Source: Streptomyces caelestis
Lineage (GTDB): Bacteria > Actinomycetota > Actinomycetes > Streptomycetales > Streptomycetaceae
Direction of reading: 5' to 3'
DNA length: 64,000 nt
NCBI RefSeq assembly: GCF_014205255.1
Contig: NZ_JACHNE010000001.1
Span: forward strand, 1,240,001 to 1,304,000
The notes below the pieces were generated by a model that saw only the letters and a list, made by a program, of their open reading frames with translations, was not told where the DNA came from and searched no databases. Position numbers and translations under genes: made by a program. Below are positions 25,958-35,657 of this stretch, piece by piece; the first letter of the stretch is position 1; each line of letters begins with the position of its first letter.

Positions 25958-26632
25958 CTAGGAGGCGAACAGCCGCACGGGCCAGGCCGCGTGCGCCTCC
26001 GCCCCGATCTCCAGCAACGGCGCCGACCCCGCGGGCAACGCGTCGACCCCCTCGTCGACCACCCTGCGCGCCGCCTCGACCGCCCGGTCCACGACGTGGT
26101 CCACCTCGGGCGCGAGCCGGGCCAGCACCCCCGTGGCGTCGAAGGGATCCAGACTCAGCAGCCGCACCGTCGCCGTGGCCGGTCCGCTCACGCTCTCGTA
26201 CGCCGCGCAGTAGGCCGCGTCGACCGGCCCCAGCCCGGCCGCGCGCGCCGCCAGCCCGAGCACCACCGGCTGATGGGCCCCCTTGGGGAACTCCCGGGCC
26301 AGCGCGTCCAGTTCGGCGGACGGCCAGGTCGTCCGGGCGGCCCGCATCAGCTGCCGCCCCAGCTTGCGCCCGGCGACGCGCAGCGCGGGCGAGGGCGTCC
26401 GGGCGTCCGCGGCACGGTCCAGCGTGACGGGGTCGATCCCCAGCGCGGCAGCCGCCGAGAGGGCCGCCGCCACCGAGCCGGCCGTGTGCAGCCGCCCCCG
26501 GCAGAAGTCCGCCAGGCTCGCCGCTCCCCTGATCCGCCCGGCCTTGACCGCCGCCTCCGCCCCGCCGGAGTGGGCGTGGCCGCCGGCGGGAAAGCGGCCG
26601 TCGGCCAGGACGAGAAGTGCCGCACGTGACAT
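25958..26632 (-). CDS. ureF: Urease accessory protein UreF
   Basis: A 224-residue all-helical UreF, which with UreD and UreG forms the activation complex. Family landmarks are the start [24 protein letters not shown] (canonical DS.FP.G.F.HS.G.E), a central [11 protein letters not shown] and the C-terminal [13 protein letters not shown]. In the canonical motif the residue before FP is Ser or Ala; here it is Arg-Phe-Pro, as in other actinobacterial UreF. The ATG at 26632 lies ten bases after the ureC stop (26643). A 79-base gap separates it from ureG. Confidence 0.92.
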   Translation of the reverse strand: MSRAALLVLADGRFPAGGHAHSGGAEAAVKAGRIRGAASLADFCRGRLHTAGSVAAALSAAAALGIDPVTLDRAADARTPSPALRVAGRKLGRQLMRAARTTWPSAELDALAREFPKGAHQPVVLGLAARAAGLGPVDAAYCAAYESVSGPATATVRLLSLDPFDATGVLARLAPEVDHVVDRAVEAARRVVDEGVDALPAGSAPLLEIGAEAHAAWPVRLFAS

Positions 26633-26642
26633 CAGGACGCCC

Positions 26643-28356
<1,714 letters not shown>

Positions 28357-28364
<8 letters not shown>

Positions 28365-28668
28365 CGAGGGCACCTCCGGTCTCCCCGCGCAGACCGGGCA
28401 CGACACGGGCGCCGGTCAGCGGTACGAGTTCGACGTCGACGGGGATCCCGGGTTCGAAGCGCACGGCCGTGCCGGCGGCGACGTTCAGCCGCTTGCCGCG
28501 CGCGGCGGCGCGGTCGAACTCCAGACCGGGGTTGGCCTCGGCGAAGTGGTAGTGGGAGCCGACCTGGACGGGCCGGTCGGCGGCGTTGAGGACGGTGAGC
28601 CGGGTGACCTCGCGGCCCTCGTTGTACGCAATCGGGTCGTCGGCGAAGAGGATCTCTCCGGGAATCAT
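28357..28668 (-). CDS. ureB: Urease beta subunit UreB
   Basis: A 103-residue UreB, the structural small subunit that completes the trimeric urease. Start [19 protein letters not shown] and the block [20 protein letters not shown] are diagnostic. It sits 11 bases after ureA and overlaps ureC by eight. The C-terminus [14 protein letters not shown] is normal. Confidence 0.96.
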
Positions 28669-28679
28669 CGAGACCTCTC

Positions 28680-28982
<303 letters not shown>

Positions 28983-29111
28983 GTCCCACCTCACAGTCCT
29001 CGCTCCGGACCGTGCGGGGCCCGGTTGCCGCAGCCCCGGGGAAAAGCCCTGGTGGCGTGGCGGCAGGCTAGTTGGACCGGGTTTCAGGCACGTTAACCGA
29101 GCTGTGACCCT

Positions 29112-29741
29112 TCAGGCCGCCGACCGGGGGTGCCGCATGCTCATCATCGCCCGCAGTCCGTCCCTCATGGTCTCCGGGGGCATCTCCCCGAACACCGCCA
29201 TCTGGGCCGCGAAGCCCTGCGCGATGGCGATCATCACGCGCGCCATGGCGTCGGGGTCGGCGTCCGCCGCGATGAGGTCCGCGGCCTTGTAGCCCTCCAC
29301 GACCTTCGCCCATGCGGCGCGAACCCTGGCGTAGCCGGTGTGGACCATGGCGGCCAGGTCCTCGTTGCGCAGGGTCTCCGTCCAGACCTGGAGCATGAGG
29401 CGGGGGAAGATCCACTCGCCGTTGTGCACCACTCCGGGCCTGACCTTCTTCAGGGTCGCGAGGAGCCTGGGGAGCATCTCGTCGGGCAGCGGCGGCGGAC
29501 TCTGTTCGGCCGCGCTCTCGAAGACGCCGCCCACGACGTCGAGCACCTCGCCGACGATCGCCCCGATCAGTTCCTCCTTGCCGCTGAAGTAGCGGTAGAC
29601 GGCACCGGCGGAGAGGCCGACCTCCTTCAGTACGTCCTGCATGGACGTGGCATGGAAGCCGTTGCGGGCGAAGCAGAGCGCGGCGCCGTCGAGGATCTGC
29701 CGACGGCGGGCATCGAGGTGTTCCTGGGACACGCGGGCCAT
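29112..29741 (-). CDS. TetR-family regulator
   Basis: A 209-residue repressor with a typical helix-turn-helix: ARRRQILDGAALCFARNGFHATSMQDVLKEVGLSAGAVYRYFSGKEELI (about residues 10-58). The C-terminal domain is helical, with IFPRLMLQVWTETLRNEDLAAMV and a FAAQMAVFGEM segment as in TetR_C_6-type proteins. It is divergent from a polytopic membrane protein, and a near-perfect 14-bp palindrome lies 15 bases in front of its ATG, so it probably represses itself and that membrane gene. I use ATG 29741. The ligand is unknown, perhaps a compound moved by the neighbour. Confidence 0.9.
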   Translation of the reverse strand: MARVSQEHLDARRRQILDGAALCFARNGFHATSMQDVLKEVGLSAGAVYRYFSGKEELIGAIVGEVLDVVGGVFESAAEQSPPPLPDEMLPRLLATLKKVRPGVVHNGEWIFPRLMLQVWTETLRNEDLAAMVHTGYARVRAAWAKVVEGYKAADLIAADADPDAMARVMIAIAQGFAAQMAVFGEMPPETMRDGLRAMMSMRHPRSAA

Positions 29742-29755
29742 GGTCCACAACGTAA

Positions 29756-29769
29756 AACGAATATTCATT
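29756..29769. promoter_or_regulatory. Operator-like palindrome between TetR and membrane protein genes
   Basis: AACGAAT-ATTCATT, a palindrome with one mismatch, in an unusually A/T-rich stretch. AAAACGAA recurs nearby at about 29813. The position just in front of the TetR gene fits autoregulation. Confidence 0.55.
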
Positions 29770-29872
29770 CTTGACAAGAGAAGACCGGGCGGCGCACGGT
29801 GGTGACAGAGCAAAACGAACGATCCTTCTTTTTACCGCCCGGCGCCTCCGTCTGCCGTCCGCAGGAGACCTC

Positions 29873-30868
29873 ATGTCCGCCACCCCGACCCGCCGCCTGA
29901 TCGCGATCCTCGTCCTCGCGCCCGTCCTCGCGACCCTGGCCCTGTGGGCCTTCGCCTGGCCGGCCGCCCGCACCGCACCGCACGATCTGCCGCTGGGCGT
30001 GGCGGGGCCGCCCGCCGCGACAGCACAGCTGGAGAAACAACTGGAGCGGCGCGAGGGCGCCTTCGAGATCCACCACTACGCCGGCGAGGCCGCAGCCCGG
30101 GACGCCGTGGAGGACCGGACCGTGTACGGCGCGGTCGTGGTCACCCCCCAGGGCCCCGAACTGCTCACGGCGTCCGCCGCGGGACCCGCCGTCGCCCCGT
30201 TCCTCCAGCAGACGGTGACACGGCAGGCCGCCGCCGAGGGCACCCAGGTCAGGACGGTCGACGTCGTGGCCACTCCGGCGAGCGATCCGCGCGGTGCCGC
30301 GTTCAGCGCCGCCGTGCTGCCCCTCGCCCTGGCCGGCATCGCGGCGGGCGTGGTGGTCACCGTGCTGGGGCTGCGCGGTGTCCGGGCCGTGACCGCGCTC
30401 CTCGGCGCGTCCGCCCTGGTGGGCGTCGCCGCGGCCGGGATCGCGCACAGCTGGCTCGGAGTACTGACAGGCGACTGGTGGACGGAGGCCGCCGTGCTCG
30501 GTCTGTCGACGCTGGCCGTCAGTGGCGCCGTCGCCGGGCTCGCCGCTCTGGTCGGCACCGCCGGCATGGGGATCGCCGGAGGCGTGGTCATGCTCCTCGG
30601 CAACCCCTTCTCCGGCGCCACCTCGGCACCGCGGATGCTGCCGGAGCCGGCCGGTGCGATCGGCCAGTGGCTGCCGCCGGGCGCGGGTACGACGCTGCTG
30701 CGCTCGGTGTCGTACTTCGACGGCGCGGCGGCAACCGGCCCCGCCCTGACCCTGGCCTGGTGGGCGGCGCTGGGTCTGGGCGCCGTCCTGCTCGGCAGCG
30801 CGCTCCGGGCACGGAAGGCGGGCAGCGAGCCGGCGGCCGAGGGACGGGACCTCGCGACCGTGGGCTGA
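29873..30868 (+). CDS. Polytopic membrane protein, YhgE/ABC-2-permease-like
   Basis: A 331-residue protein. It has one membrane segment at the N-terminus (LIAILVLAPVLATLALWAFAW, about 8-30), an extracellular domain of about 120 residues (PLGVAGPPAATAQLEKQLER ... VVVTPQGPELLTASAAGP) and five to six segments from about residue 145 on (VLPLALAGIAAGVVVTVLG, TALLGASALVGVAAAGIAHSW, and so on). This layout matches DUF3533/YhgE-type and ABC-2-permease-like exporters. There is no ATPase gene beside it. Its promoter faces the TetR gene, so substrate-induced export is a reasonable inference. The start is ATG 29873. Confidence 0.7.
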   Translation: MSATPTRRLIAILVLAPVLATLALWAFAWPAARTAPHDLPLGVAGPPAATAQLEKQLERREGAFEIHHYAGEAAARDAVEDRTVYGAVVVTPQGPELLTASAAGPAVAPFLQQTVTRQAAAEGTQVRTVDVVATPASDPRGAAFSAAVLPLALAGIAAGVVVTVLGLRGVRAVTALLGASALVGVAAAGIAHSWLGVLTGDWWTEAAVLGLSTLAVSGAVAGLAALVGTAGMGIAGGVVMLLGNPFSGATSAPRMLPEPAGAIGQWLPPGAGTTLLRSVSYFDGAAATGPALTLAWWAALGLGAVLLGSALRARKAGSEPAAEGRDLATVG

Positions 30869-30925
30869 GCCGCCGCCCGCACGGAAAGGGCGGGCCGCAC
30901 AGAAAAAGCGACCGCACAGAAAACG

Positions 30926-30962
30926 ACCGTGCACCCCGGCCGGAGCGAACGGGGTGCACGGT
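30926..30962. terminator. Bidirectional terminator between the membrane protein and Phd genes
   Basis: ACCGTGCACCCCG (30926-30938) and CGGGGTGCACGGT (30950-30962) form a perfect 13-bp stem followed by TTT. Just before it, CCGCACAGAAAA occurs twice in tandem. Confidence 0.8.
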
Positions 30963-30984
30963 TTCCGTCTGCCCGGGCTCCGGG

Positions 30985-31281
30985 CTACGTCGGGTCGGCC
31001 CTCCGGTGCTCCGCCGCGATCCCGAACCGCTGCCGTTCGCGAGGAGCGGACGCGACCTCCCGGACCGTGGAGACCGCGCTGATCACCTGCTCCTCCGCGG
31101 GCTCCGCGAGTTCCACGAGCTCCGCGGCCTCTTCGAGTCGCCGCAGGTCATCGGCTGAGACGAGGGCGACGAGGGGCTTGCCGTGCCGGGTGACGACGAC
31201 CCGTTCACCGCCGTACACCACGCGGTTGATCAGGTCGGCGAGCTCAGCCCTGGCTTGCGTCACCGGAATCTCGTAGGCCAT
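30985..31281 (-). CDS. Phd/YefM-family antitoxin without a partner
   Basis: A 98-residue protein. The N-terminal 55 residues are a full Phd/YefM DNA-binding domain: AYEIPVTQARAELADLINRVVYGGERVVVTRHGKPLVALVSADDL. The tail (LEEAAELVELAEPAEEQ ... RERQRFGIAAEHRRADPT) would normally wrap and neutralise a toxin. No Doc, RelE or YoeB toxin gene follows: downstream is a terminator and a convergent membrane protein gene. It is divergent from clpP, with a palindrome between. ATG 31281 follows a TATGAT box by six bases, so the mRNA may be leaderless. The protein may be an orphan regulator or the remains of a toxin-antitoxin pair. Confidence 0.85.
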   Translation of the reverse strand: MAYEIPVTQARAELADLINRVVYGGERVVVTRHGKPLVALVSADDLRRLEEAAELVELAEPAEEQVISAVSTVREVASAPRERQRFGIAAEHRRADPT

Positions 31282-31298
31282 ACGGCCATCATAACGGC

Positions 31299-31315
31299 AT
31301 GTACGTCCTGTACAT
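31299..31315. promoter_or_regulatory. Palindrome between phd-like and clpP genes
   Basis: ATGTAC-GTCCT-GTACAT, a perfect 6-base inverted repeat with a 5-base spacer, directly upstream of the TATGAT -10-like box of the antitoxin gene (31286-31291, minus strand). It is a candidate autoregulatory operator that could also affect clpP. Confidence 0.55.
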
Positions 31316-31369
31316 TTTTTACAGACAGCTGGCGCCGGAGACAGCTCTGCCCGCGAGGAGGGGTTCACC

Positions 31370-32005
31370 ATGACCCGACCGTCCGCCCGTTACGTGCTGC
31401 CCGAGTTCACCGAACGCACGGGGTCCGGGCAACGGACGATGGATCCGTACTCGAAGCTGCTGGAGGGGCGGATCGTCTTCCTCGGGGCGCCGGTGGACGA
31501 GACCTCGGCGAACGACGTGATGGCCCAGTTCATGTACCTCGAACACCAGGCCCCCGACCGCGACATCTCGCTCTACATCAACTCCCCCGGTGGCACCTTC
31601 CACGCCTTGTCGGCCGTCTACGACACGATGCGGTACGTCTCCTGCGACGTGGAGACGATCTGCCTGGGCCAGGCCGGCGCCGCCGCCACCGTGCTGCTGG
31701 CGGCGGGCACGCCCGGCAAGCGATCCGTGCTGCCGGACGCCCGTCTGGTGATCCATCAGCCCGCGCTGCCCGAGCCGGTCCGCGGGCAGGCGAGCGATCT
31801 GGCGATCCAGTCGGAGGAGTTGACACGCATCCGTACCCGGATGGAGGAGATGCTCGCGCGGCACACGGGCCGCACCCGGGAGCAGGTGAGCGCGGACATC
31901 GAACGCGAGAAAGTCCTCACCGCGCAGCAGGCGGTGGACTACGGCCTGGTGGACCGGATCGTCCCCCACCGCAAGGTCACCCTGGCCCCGCCGACCGGAG
32001 AGTGA
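31370..32005 (+). CDS. clpP: ClpP-family protein lacking the catalytic serine
   Basis: A 211-residue ClpP fold protein, close in length and sequence to ATP-dependent Clp protease subunits ([40 protein letters not shown]). The catalytic His (VIHQP, residue 129) and Asp (SADIERE, residue 176) are kept. The nucleophile motif, normally GQAAS in actinobacteria, reads GQAGA (residues 100-104), with codon 31679-31681 GCC = Ala. No Ser lies at a neighbouring position, so the subunit should be proteolytically inactive, like plant and cyanobacterial ClpR, unless it assembles with an active ClpP. Streptomyces hold several clpP genes, and this one is monocistronic-like (only a small protein follows). It is divergent from an orphan Phd antitoxin. 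Confidence 0.92.
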   Translation: MTRPSARYVLPEFTERTGSGQRTMDPYSKLLEGRIVFLGAPVDETSANDVMAQFMYLEHQAPDRDISLYINSPGGTFHALSAVYDTMRYVSCDVETICLGQAGAAATVLLAAGTPGKRSVLPDARLVIHQPALPEPVRGQASDLAIQSEELTRIRTRMEEMLARHTGRTREQVSADIEREKVLTAQQAVDYGLVDRIVPHRKVTLAPPTGE

Positions 32006-32012
32006 GCCGCCG

Positions 32013-32321
32013 GTGCTCCCGCCCGAACTGCCGCCGCTGCCCGCGCTGACCCGCGCCGAGGCGGAGTTGATCGACCGTTACCTCGACGTCGTCGACCTGC
32101 TCGGCCGGATCAACCCGGCGCTGCCCGGCGACACCTACCGCGGACTGCGCGCCGCCCAGGCCCTGGTCGGCAAGGCGACCGCGCTGCGTGACGCACTGAC
32201 ACTGATGCACCAGCGAGGCGAGACGGAACTGCATGCCGGCACCCTCGCCCGGGCGCTGCGGGTGCTGGACGGCGAGCGCCGCACGGCCCGCCTCACCCTG
32301 CCCCCGGAGTCCGTCAGTTGA
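32013..32321 (+). CDS. Small protein encoded directly after clpP
   Basis: A 102-residue protein starting at GTG, seven bases after the clpP stop. It is largely helical and acidic-amphipathic: LPPELPPLPALTRAEAELIDRYLDVVDLLGRI, TYRGLRAAQALVGKATALRDALTLMHQR and LARALRVLDGERR. There is no signal peptide or domain I recognise. It ends before a hairpin terminator, so it forms a two-gene unit with the serine-less ClpP and is presumably translated from the same mRNA. A role as a ClpP partner or adaptor is only a guess from position. Confidence 0.7.
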   Translation: MLPPELPPLPALTRAEAELIDRYLDVVDLLGRINPALPGDTYRGLRAAQALVGKATALRDALTLMHQRGETELHAGTLARALRVLDGERRTARLTLPPESVS

Positions 32322-32333
32322 CGCGGATCCGCC

Positions 32334-32371
32334 GGCCCGGACGCCCGCCCTGTCGCCGGAGCGTCCGGGCC
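32334..32371 (+). terminator. Terminator after the clpP unit
   Basis: GGCCCGGACGC (32334-32344) and GCGTCCGGGCC (32361-32371) form a perfect 11-bp stem, 12 bases after the stop of the small gene. Confidence 0.75.
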
Positions 32372-32665
32372 TGAGTCGAAACGGACCAAACGACGTACCC
32401 CTGTTCGGAGTAGACGGGAGCCCTTTTTTTGGGCCCTCGCAGTTGCGCAACGCGCGTAGCCGCAGAGCGGAACAGGACATTCCATCGCTGGTCCGGCGGC
32501 CTATGGACCCGTAGACGGTGGCTCGAACACAGACGTGTCCACCCGAACGGGTGAGTGGTGAGTAACAACACAAATCCCCGGTTGCGTTGGGATTTCCGGA
32601 CAAGCATGAGCCAAGATCCGTGTCTGACGACAAGCCCCCGCCACAACGGCGGGGCGATCCGGGCG
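32372..32665. other. Non-coding stretch before the riboswitch
   Basis: No gene is seen. It holds a run of T residues at about 32423-32430, unusual for this genome, and a small inverted repeat AAATCCC (32572-32578)/GGGATTT (32589-32595). The promoter for the hydrolase transcript is probably here, but no clear -35/-10 pair stands out. Confidence 0.4.
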
Positions 32666-32866
32666 GACGCCGAGTCCTGCCGCCGCCTGGATGACCGGTC
32701 GACAGGAGTGGATCGGCAGGAGTGGAGGACCCAAGCACGACGGGTCGCCGGGACGGTCACGCCATGACCGGGCCCGAGCAGCCCTTGGGGTGAAGCCGCG
32801 TCAGCGGCCGGGCAACTTCGCCAGCCCGAATCCGACAGGTCATCCTTCACAGGCGGCTGACGAAGG
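32666..32866 (+). ncRNA. c-di-AMP (ydaO/yuaA) riboswitch leader
   Basis: The leader of the NlpC/P60 gene carries the conserved blocks of the ydaO class: GGAGGACCCAAGCACG, then TTGGGGTGAAGCCG, the CGGCCGGGCAACTTCGCC hairpin, AGCCCGAATCCGACAGGTCA and CACAGGCGGCTGACGAAGG directly before the start region. These match, by memory, the GGGUGAAUC / CCGAACCCGACAGCUAACC / GCGU pattern. In Streptomyces this element controls cell-wall hydrolase genes and turns them off when c-di-AMP is high. The limits are approximate, as the 5' P1 strand was not traced precisely. Confidence 0.8.
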
Positions 32867-32873
32867 GTTGCGC

Positions 32874-33347
32874 ATGACTGCGCTCAATCGTGTCCCGTCA
32901 CTCATGGTCCGGGCCGGTACGGCCTCGGCCCTCACCATCGCCGCGGTGGGCGGCTCGATCGTGACGCCCGGCTTCTCCTCGGAGGCCTCGGCAGCCACCC
33001 ATGGGACGAAGGCACTCCAGATCGCGGCCTCGAAGAAGGGTTCGCCCTACAAGTACGGGGCCACCGGTCCGCACAGGTTCGACTGCTCCGGGCTGACGCT
33101 CTACTCGTTCAAGAAGGCGGGCAAGAAGCTCCCCCGCACGGCCGCCCAGCAGTACAACAAGACGCGCCACATCTCCGCCAAGAACCGCAAGGCGGGAGAC
33201 CTGGTGTTCTTCCACTCGGGCAGCAACGTGTACCACGTGGGTATCTACGCGGGTAAGAACAAGCTCTGGCACTCCCCCAAGAGCGGGGACGTGGTGCGGC
33301 TGCAGAAGATCTGGACCAAGAGCGTCTGGTACGGGCGCGTGAAGTGA
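32874..33347 (+). CDS. Secreted NlpC/P60 peptidoglycan hydrolase
   Basis: A 157-residue secreted endopeptidase. The N-terminal signal peptide (about residues 1-40: NRVPSLMVRAGTASALTIAAVGG ... ASA) is followed directly by the C40 domain. The catalytic Cys lies in HRFDCSGLTLYS, and the catalytic His is in VYHVGIYAG with a third polar residue in KLWHSPKSG. It cleaves the D-Glu to meso-A2pm or LL-A2pm link in stem peptides outside the membrane. There are no LysM or SH3 binding domains, so the enzyme is a minimal one. Its c-di-AMP leader implies control with osmotic or growth state. Start ATG at 32874. Confidence 0.93.
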   Translation: MTALNRVPSLMVRAGTASALTIAAVGGSIVTPGFSSEASAATHGTKALQIAASKKGSPYKYGATGPHRFDCSGLTLYSFKKAGKKLPRTAAQQYNKTRHISAKNRKAGDLVFFHSGSNVYHVGIYAGKNKLWHSPKSGDVVRLQKIWTKSVWYGRVK

Positions 33348-33352
33348 TCCGC

Positions 33353-33393
33353 CCGGCGTGCGGCGGCGCCCTTGACGCGCCGCCGCACGCCGG
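33353..33393 (+). terminator. Terminator after the NlpC/P60 gene
   Basis: CCGGCGTGCGGCGGCGC (33353-33369) and GCGCCGCCGCACGCCGG (33377-33393) form a perfect 17-bp stem with a 7-base loop, five bases after the stop. Confidence 0.88.
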
Positions 33394-33429
33394 AGCGTGA
33401 CACGGTCTCACGTGGTTACCCGTCACCCC

Positions 33430-34071
33430 ATGGCCGAGCACCGTCCCTGCACCGCACGCGGCGAGACCCCGCTGCAACGCGCCGACCGGAACTTCGTCGA
33501 GCTGCTCCAGGAGCTCCGGGTCACCCAGACGGGCGTACAGATCCTGTTCGCTTTCCTGTTGTCGCTCGCGTTCACCTCGCGCTTCACGTCCCTCGACACG
33601 GTCCAGCGCGTCACCTACGTCGTCACGCTGCTGCTGGCGGTCCTGGCCGCGGCGCTGTTCACCGCGCCTGCCGCGCTGCACCGCTCGCTCTTCCAGCAGG
33701 GCGCCAAGCCCCGCATCGTGCAGGTCTCCTCCCGGCTGGCCACCACCGGCCTGATCGTTCTGGTGTTCGCCTTCAGCGGTTCCGTGCTGCTGGTGGTGGA
33801 TGTGACGACGAGTCGGACCGGCGGCATCGCCGCGGGCGCTGCGACGTTCCTGGTCTGCGTCGGCCTGTGGGGGCTACTCCCCCGGCTGGTGCGGCGGACG
33901 GGGCTGCGCGACGAGACGCACGGCAGCCCCGGGCGACCGGAAGCCACCGTGGCGGAGCCGGCGCCCCAGGGCACCGTCCGGATCCCGGCACCGCCGCGCG
34001 GCACCATCAGGCAGCCCTCAGGGCTTCGAGAAGGAGCAGCACGCCGAGAAGCGTCAGCGCGGCGCCGGTGA
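33430..34071 (+). CDS. DUF6328-like membrane protein
   Basis: A 213-residue protein. A conserved cytoplasmic start (RADRNFVELLQELRVTQTGVQ) leads into four membrane segments: ILFAFLLSLAFTSRF, RVTYVVTLLLAVLAAALFTAPA, LATTGLIVLVFAFSGSVLLVV and IAAGAATFLVCVGLWGLLPRLV. I recall this as DUF6328, widespread in actinobacteria and of unknown function. The last 45 residues are polar (PGRPEATVAEPAPQGTVRIP) and overlap the convergent LysE gene by 65 bases. Start at ATG 33430 is chosen; a GTG 18 bases earlier is possible. Confidence 0.75.
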   Translation: MAEHRPCTARGETPLQRADRNFVELLQELRVTQTGVQILFAFLLSLAFTSRFTSLDTVQRVTYVVTLLLAVLAAALFTAPAALHRSLFQQGAKPRIVQVSSRLATTGLIVLVFAFSGSVLLVVDVTTSRTGGIAAGAATFLVCVGLWGLLPRLVRRTGLRDETHGSPGRPEATVAEPAPQGTVRIPAPPRGTIRQPSGLREGAARREASARRR

Positions 34072-34636
34072 CCCCCTCGACGGCCCGCGCGGCACGCGGC
34101 TGACGCAGCCACCGGCCGAGCCGGTCCACCAGCAGCGCCACGGCCGGGAACCACAGCAGGGCGAGGACCACCACGATCAGCGCCAGCAGCAGCGTCCGGG
34201 GCAGCGCGGGAGCGCCCGCGGGCACGAACTGCGGCAGCAGGCTGAGGAAGGTGATGGGCGCCTTCGGGTTCAGGGCGTTCGTGACGAAGCCCTGCCGCAA
34301 GGGACGCGCGACGGACGAGACGGTCCCGGTGGCTTCGGCGGGCACGACACGGGGCCGGCGCAGCGACCCCAGCGTCCGCACGCCCAGGTACAGGACATAG
34401 CCGCCGCCCAGCACCTGAAGCGCGCGGAACAGCGCGGGCACCGCGGCCAGGACCGCGGCGACCCCCGCCACGGCCAGCGCGGTGTGCAGGAGCAGCCCGC
34501 CCGCGATGCCGAGCGCGCAGGCGACGCCGGCCCGGCGGGAGACCAGGGCGTTGCGCACGACGACGGTGAAGTCGGCGCCCGGCATGGCGACCATGCCCGC
34601 CGCCACCCCGGTGAAGGCGATGAGTTGTGCGTCCAT
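34007..34636 (-). CDS. LysE/RhtB-family exporter
   Basis: A 209-residue membrane protein of the LysE superfamily, which exports amino acids or their derivatives. It has six hydrophobic segments and the family motif MPGADFTVVVRNALVSRRAGVACALGIAGG (about residues 18-46) and FVTNALNPKAPITFLSLLPQFV. It starts at ATG 34636. It is divergent from a LysR-type regulator that probably controls it, as in the lysE/lysG pair. Its 3' end overlaps the convergent DUF6328-like gene. Confidence 0.9.
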   Translation of the reverse strand: MDAQLIAFTGVAAGMVAMPGADFTVVVRNALVSRRAGVACALGIAGGLLLHTALAVAGVAAVLAAVPALFRALQVLGGGYVLYLGVRTLGSLRRPRVVPAEATGTVSSVARPLRQGFVTNALNPKAPITFLSLLPQFVPAGAPALPRTLLLALIVVVLALLWFPAVALLVDRLGRWLRQPRAARAVEGVTGAALTLLGVLLLLEALRAA

Positions 34637-34728
34637 ACGGCCAGCCTGCCGGGCCGGAGCCTTCAGCAGGTATGTCGGATATCGTGGGTCGGCCTTAAGC
34701 ATCGCTTTGGTCTGTGGAGGTCAGCGGC

Positions 34729-35655
34729 ATGTACGACCCGACCCGGCTCGCGGCACTGGTCGCCGTCGCGGAGGCCGGGTCCATCACCCGGGCCGCCGAG
34801 CGCCTCGGTTACACCCCGCCCGCGCTCTCCCAGCAACTGGCCAAGCTGGAACGGGAGGCGGGCGCGGCGCTGCTGGTGCGGCATCACCGCGGGGCACGGC
34901 TGACGGGCGCGGGTGAGCTGCTGGTGGCACGGGCCCGGCGCGTGCTCGACGAGCTGGAGCGGGCCCGCCACGAACTGGCCCGGCTGGCCGGTCTGTCGGG
35001 CGGTGTCCTGCGGCTCGGGACGTTCCAGACGGCGGGCATCCATCTGCTGCCGCCGGTGCTCAGCGCGTTCCGCCGGGCTCACCCGGATGTGGAACTGTCC
35101 GTCGCCGACTGTGAACCGCCGACCGGTGTCACGGCCGTGGCCGCCGGTGAGATCGACCTGGCCCTGACGCACACGTACGAGCCGGCCGATGTCCTGGCGC
35201 TCCCCGCCTCCGTCCGTCTGGAACCCGTCCTGGTCGAGGAACTGGTCCTGGTGACCGCCCCGGGTCATGCCCTGGCCGACGGCGCGTCCAGGCTCCCCCT
35301 GTCGGAACTGGCGGGTCAGCCGCTGATCAGCATGGCGCCGGAGCATCCGTCCCGGCGGGGAGTGGAGGCGGCGCTCGCCCAGGCCGGGGCCAGCCCGTCG
35401 GTCCTGGTCTCGACGCCCGGGTATGCGCTGGTGTGCGCGCTGGTCAGCGCGGGTCTCGGGGTGGGCGTCGTACCGGAGATGGTGGCGCGGACGTCGGTCA
35501 CGCCGGTCGGGGTGCGCCCGCTCGAGGCGGGCGAGCTGCGCCGTACGATCTCGGTCGCCTACCGGGGCGAGGAGGCGGCGCCGGCCGTGGAGGCCTTCCG
35601 GGCCCTGCTGCGCGGGGCGTTCGGCCGCGCGCGGTACACGTCAGAGCCGCGGTGA
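34729..35655 (+). CDS. LysR-type regulator
   Basis: A 308-residue LysR regulator. N-terminal helix-turn-helix: LAALVAVAEAGSITRAAERLGYTPPALSQQLAKLEREAGAALLVR. The effector domain is a periplasmic-binding-protein fold with GVLRLGTFQTAGIHLLPPVLSAFRRAHPDVEL and PGYALVCALVSAGLGVGVVPEMV. It is divergent from the LysE-type exporter; LysG-like activation of export in response to an amino acid is the likely job. An A/T-containing stretch (TATGTCGGATATCGTGG, about 34670) lies between the starts. The stop is two bases from the convergent ATPase gene. Start ATG at 34729. Confidence 0.92.
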   Translation: MYDPTRLAALVAVAEAGSITRAAERLGYTPPALSQQLAKLEREAGAALLVRHHRGARLTGAGELLVARARRVLDELERARHELARLAGLSGGVLRLGTFQTAGIHLLPPVLSAFRRAHPDVELSVADCEPPTGVTAVAAGEIDLALTHTYEPADVLALPASVRLEPVLVEELVLVTAPGHALADGASRLPLSELAGQPLISMAPEHPSRRGVEAALAQAGASPSVLVSTPGYALVCALVSAGLGVGVVPEMVARTSVTPVGVRPLEAGELRRTISVAYRGEEAAPAVEAFRALLRGAFGRARYTSEPR

Positions 35656-35657
35656 GG

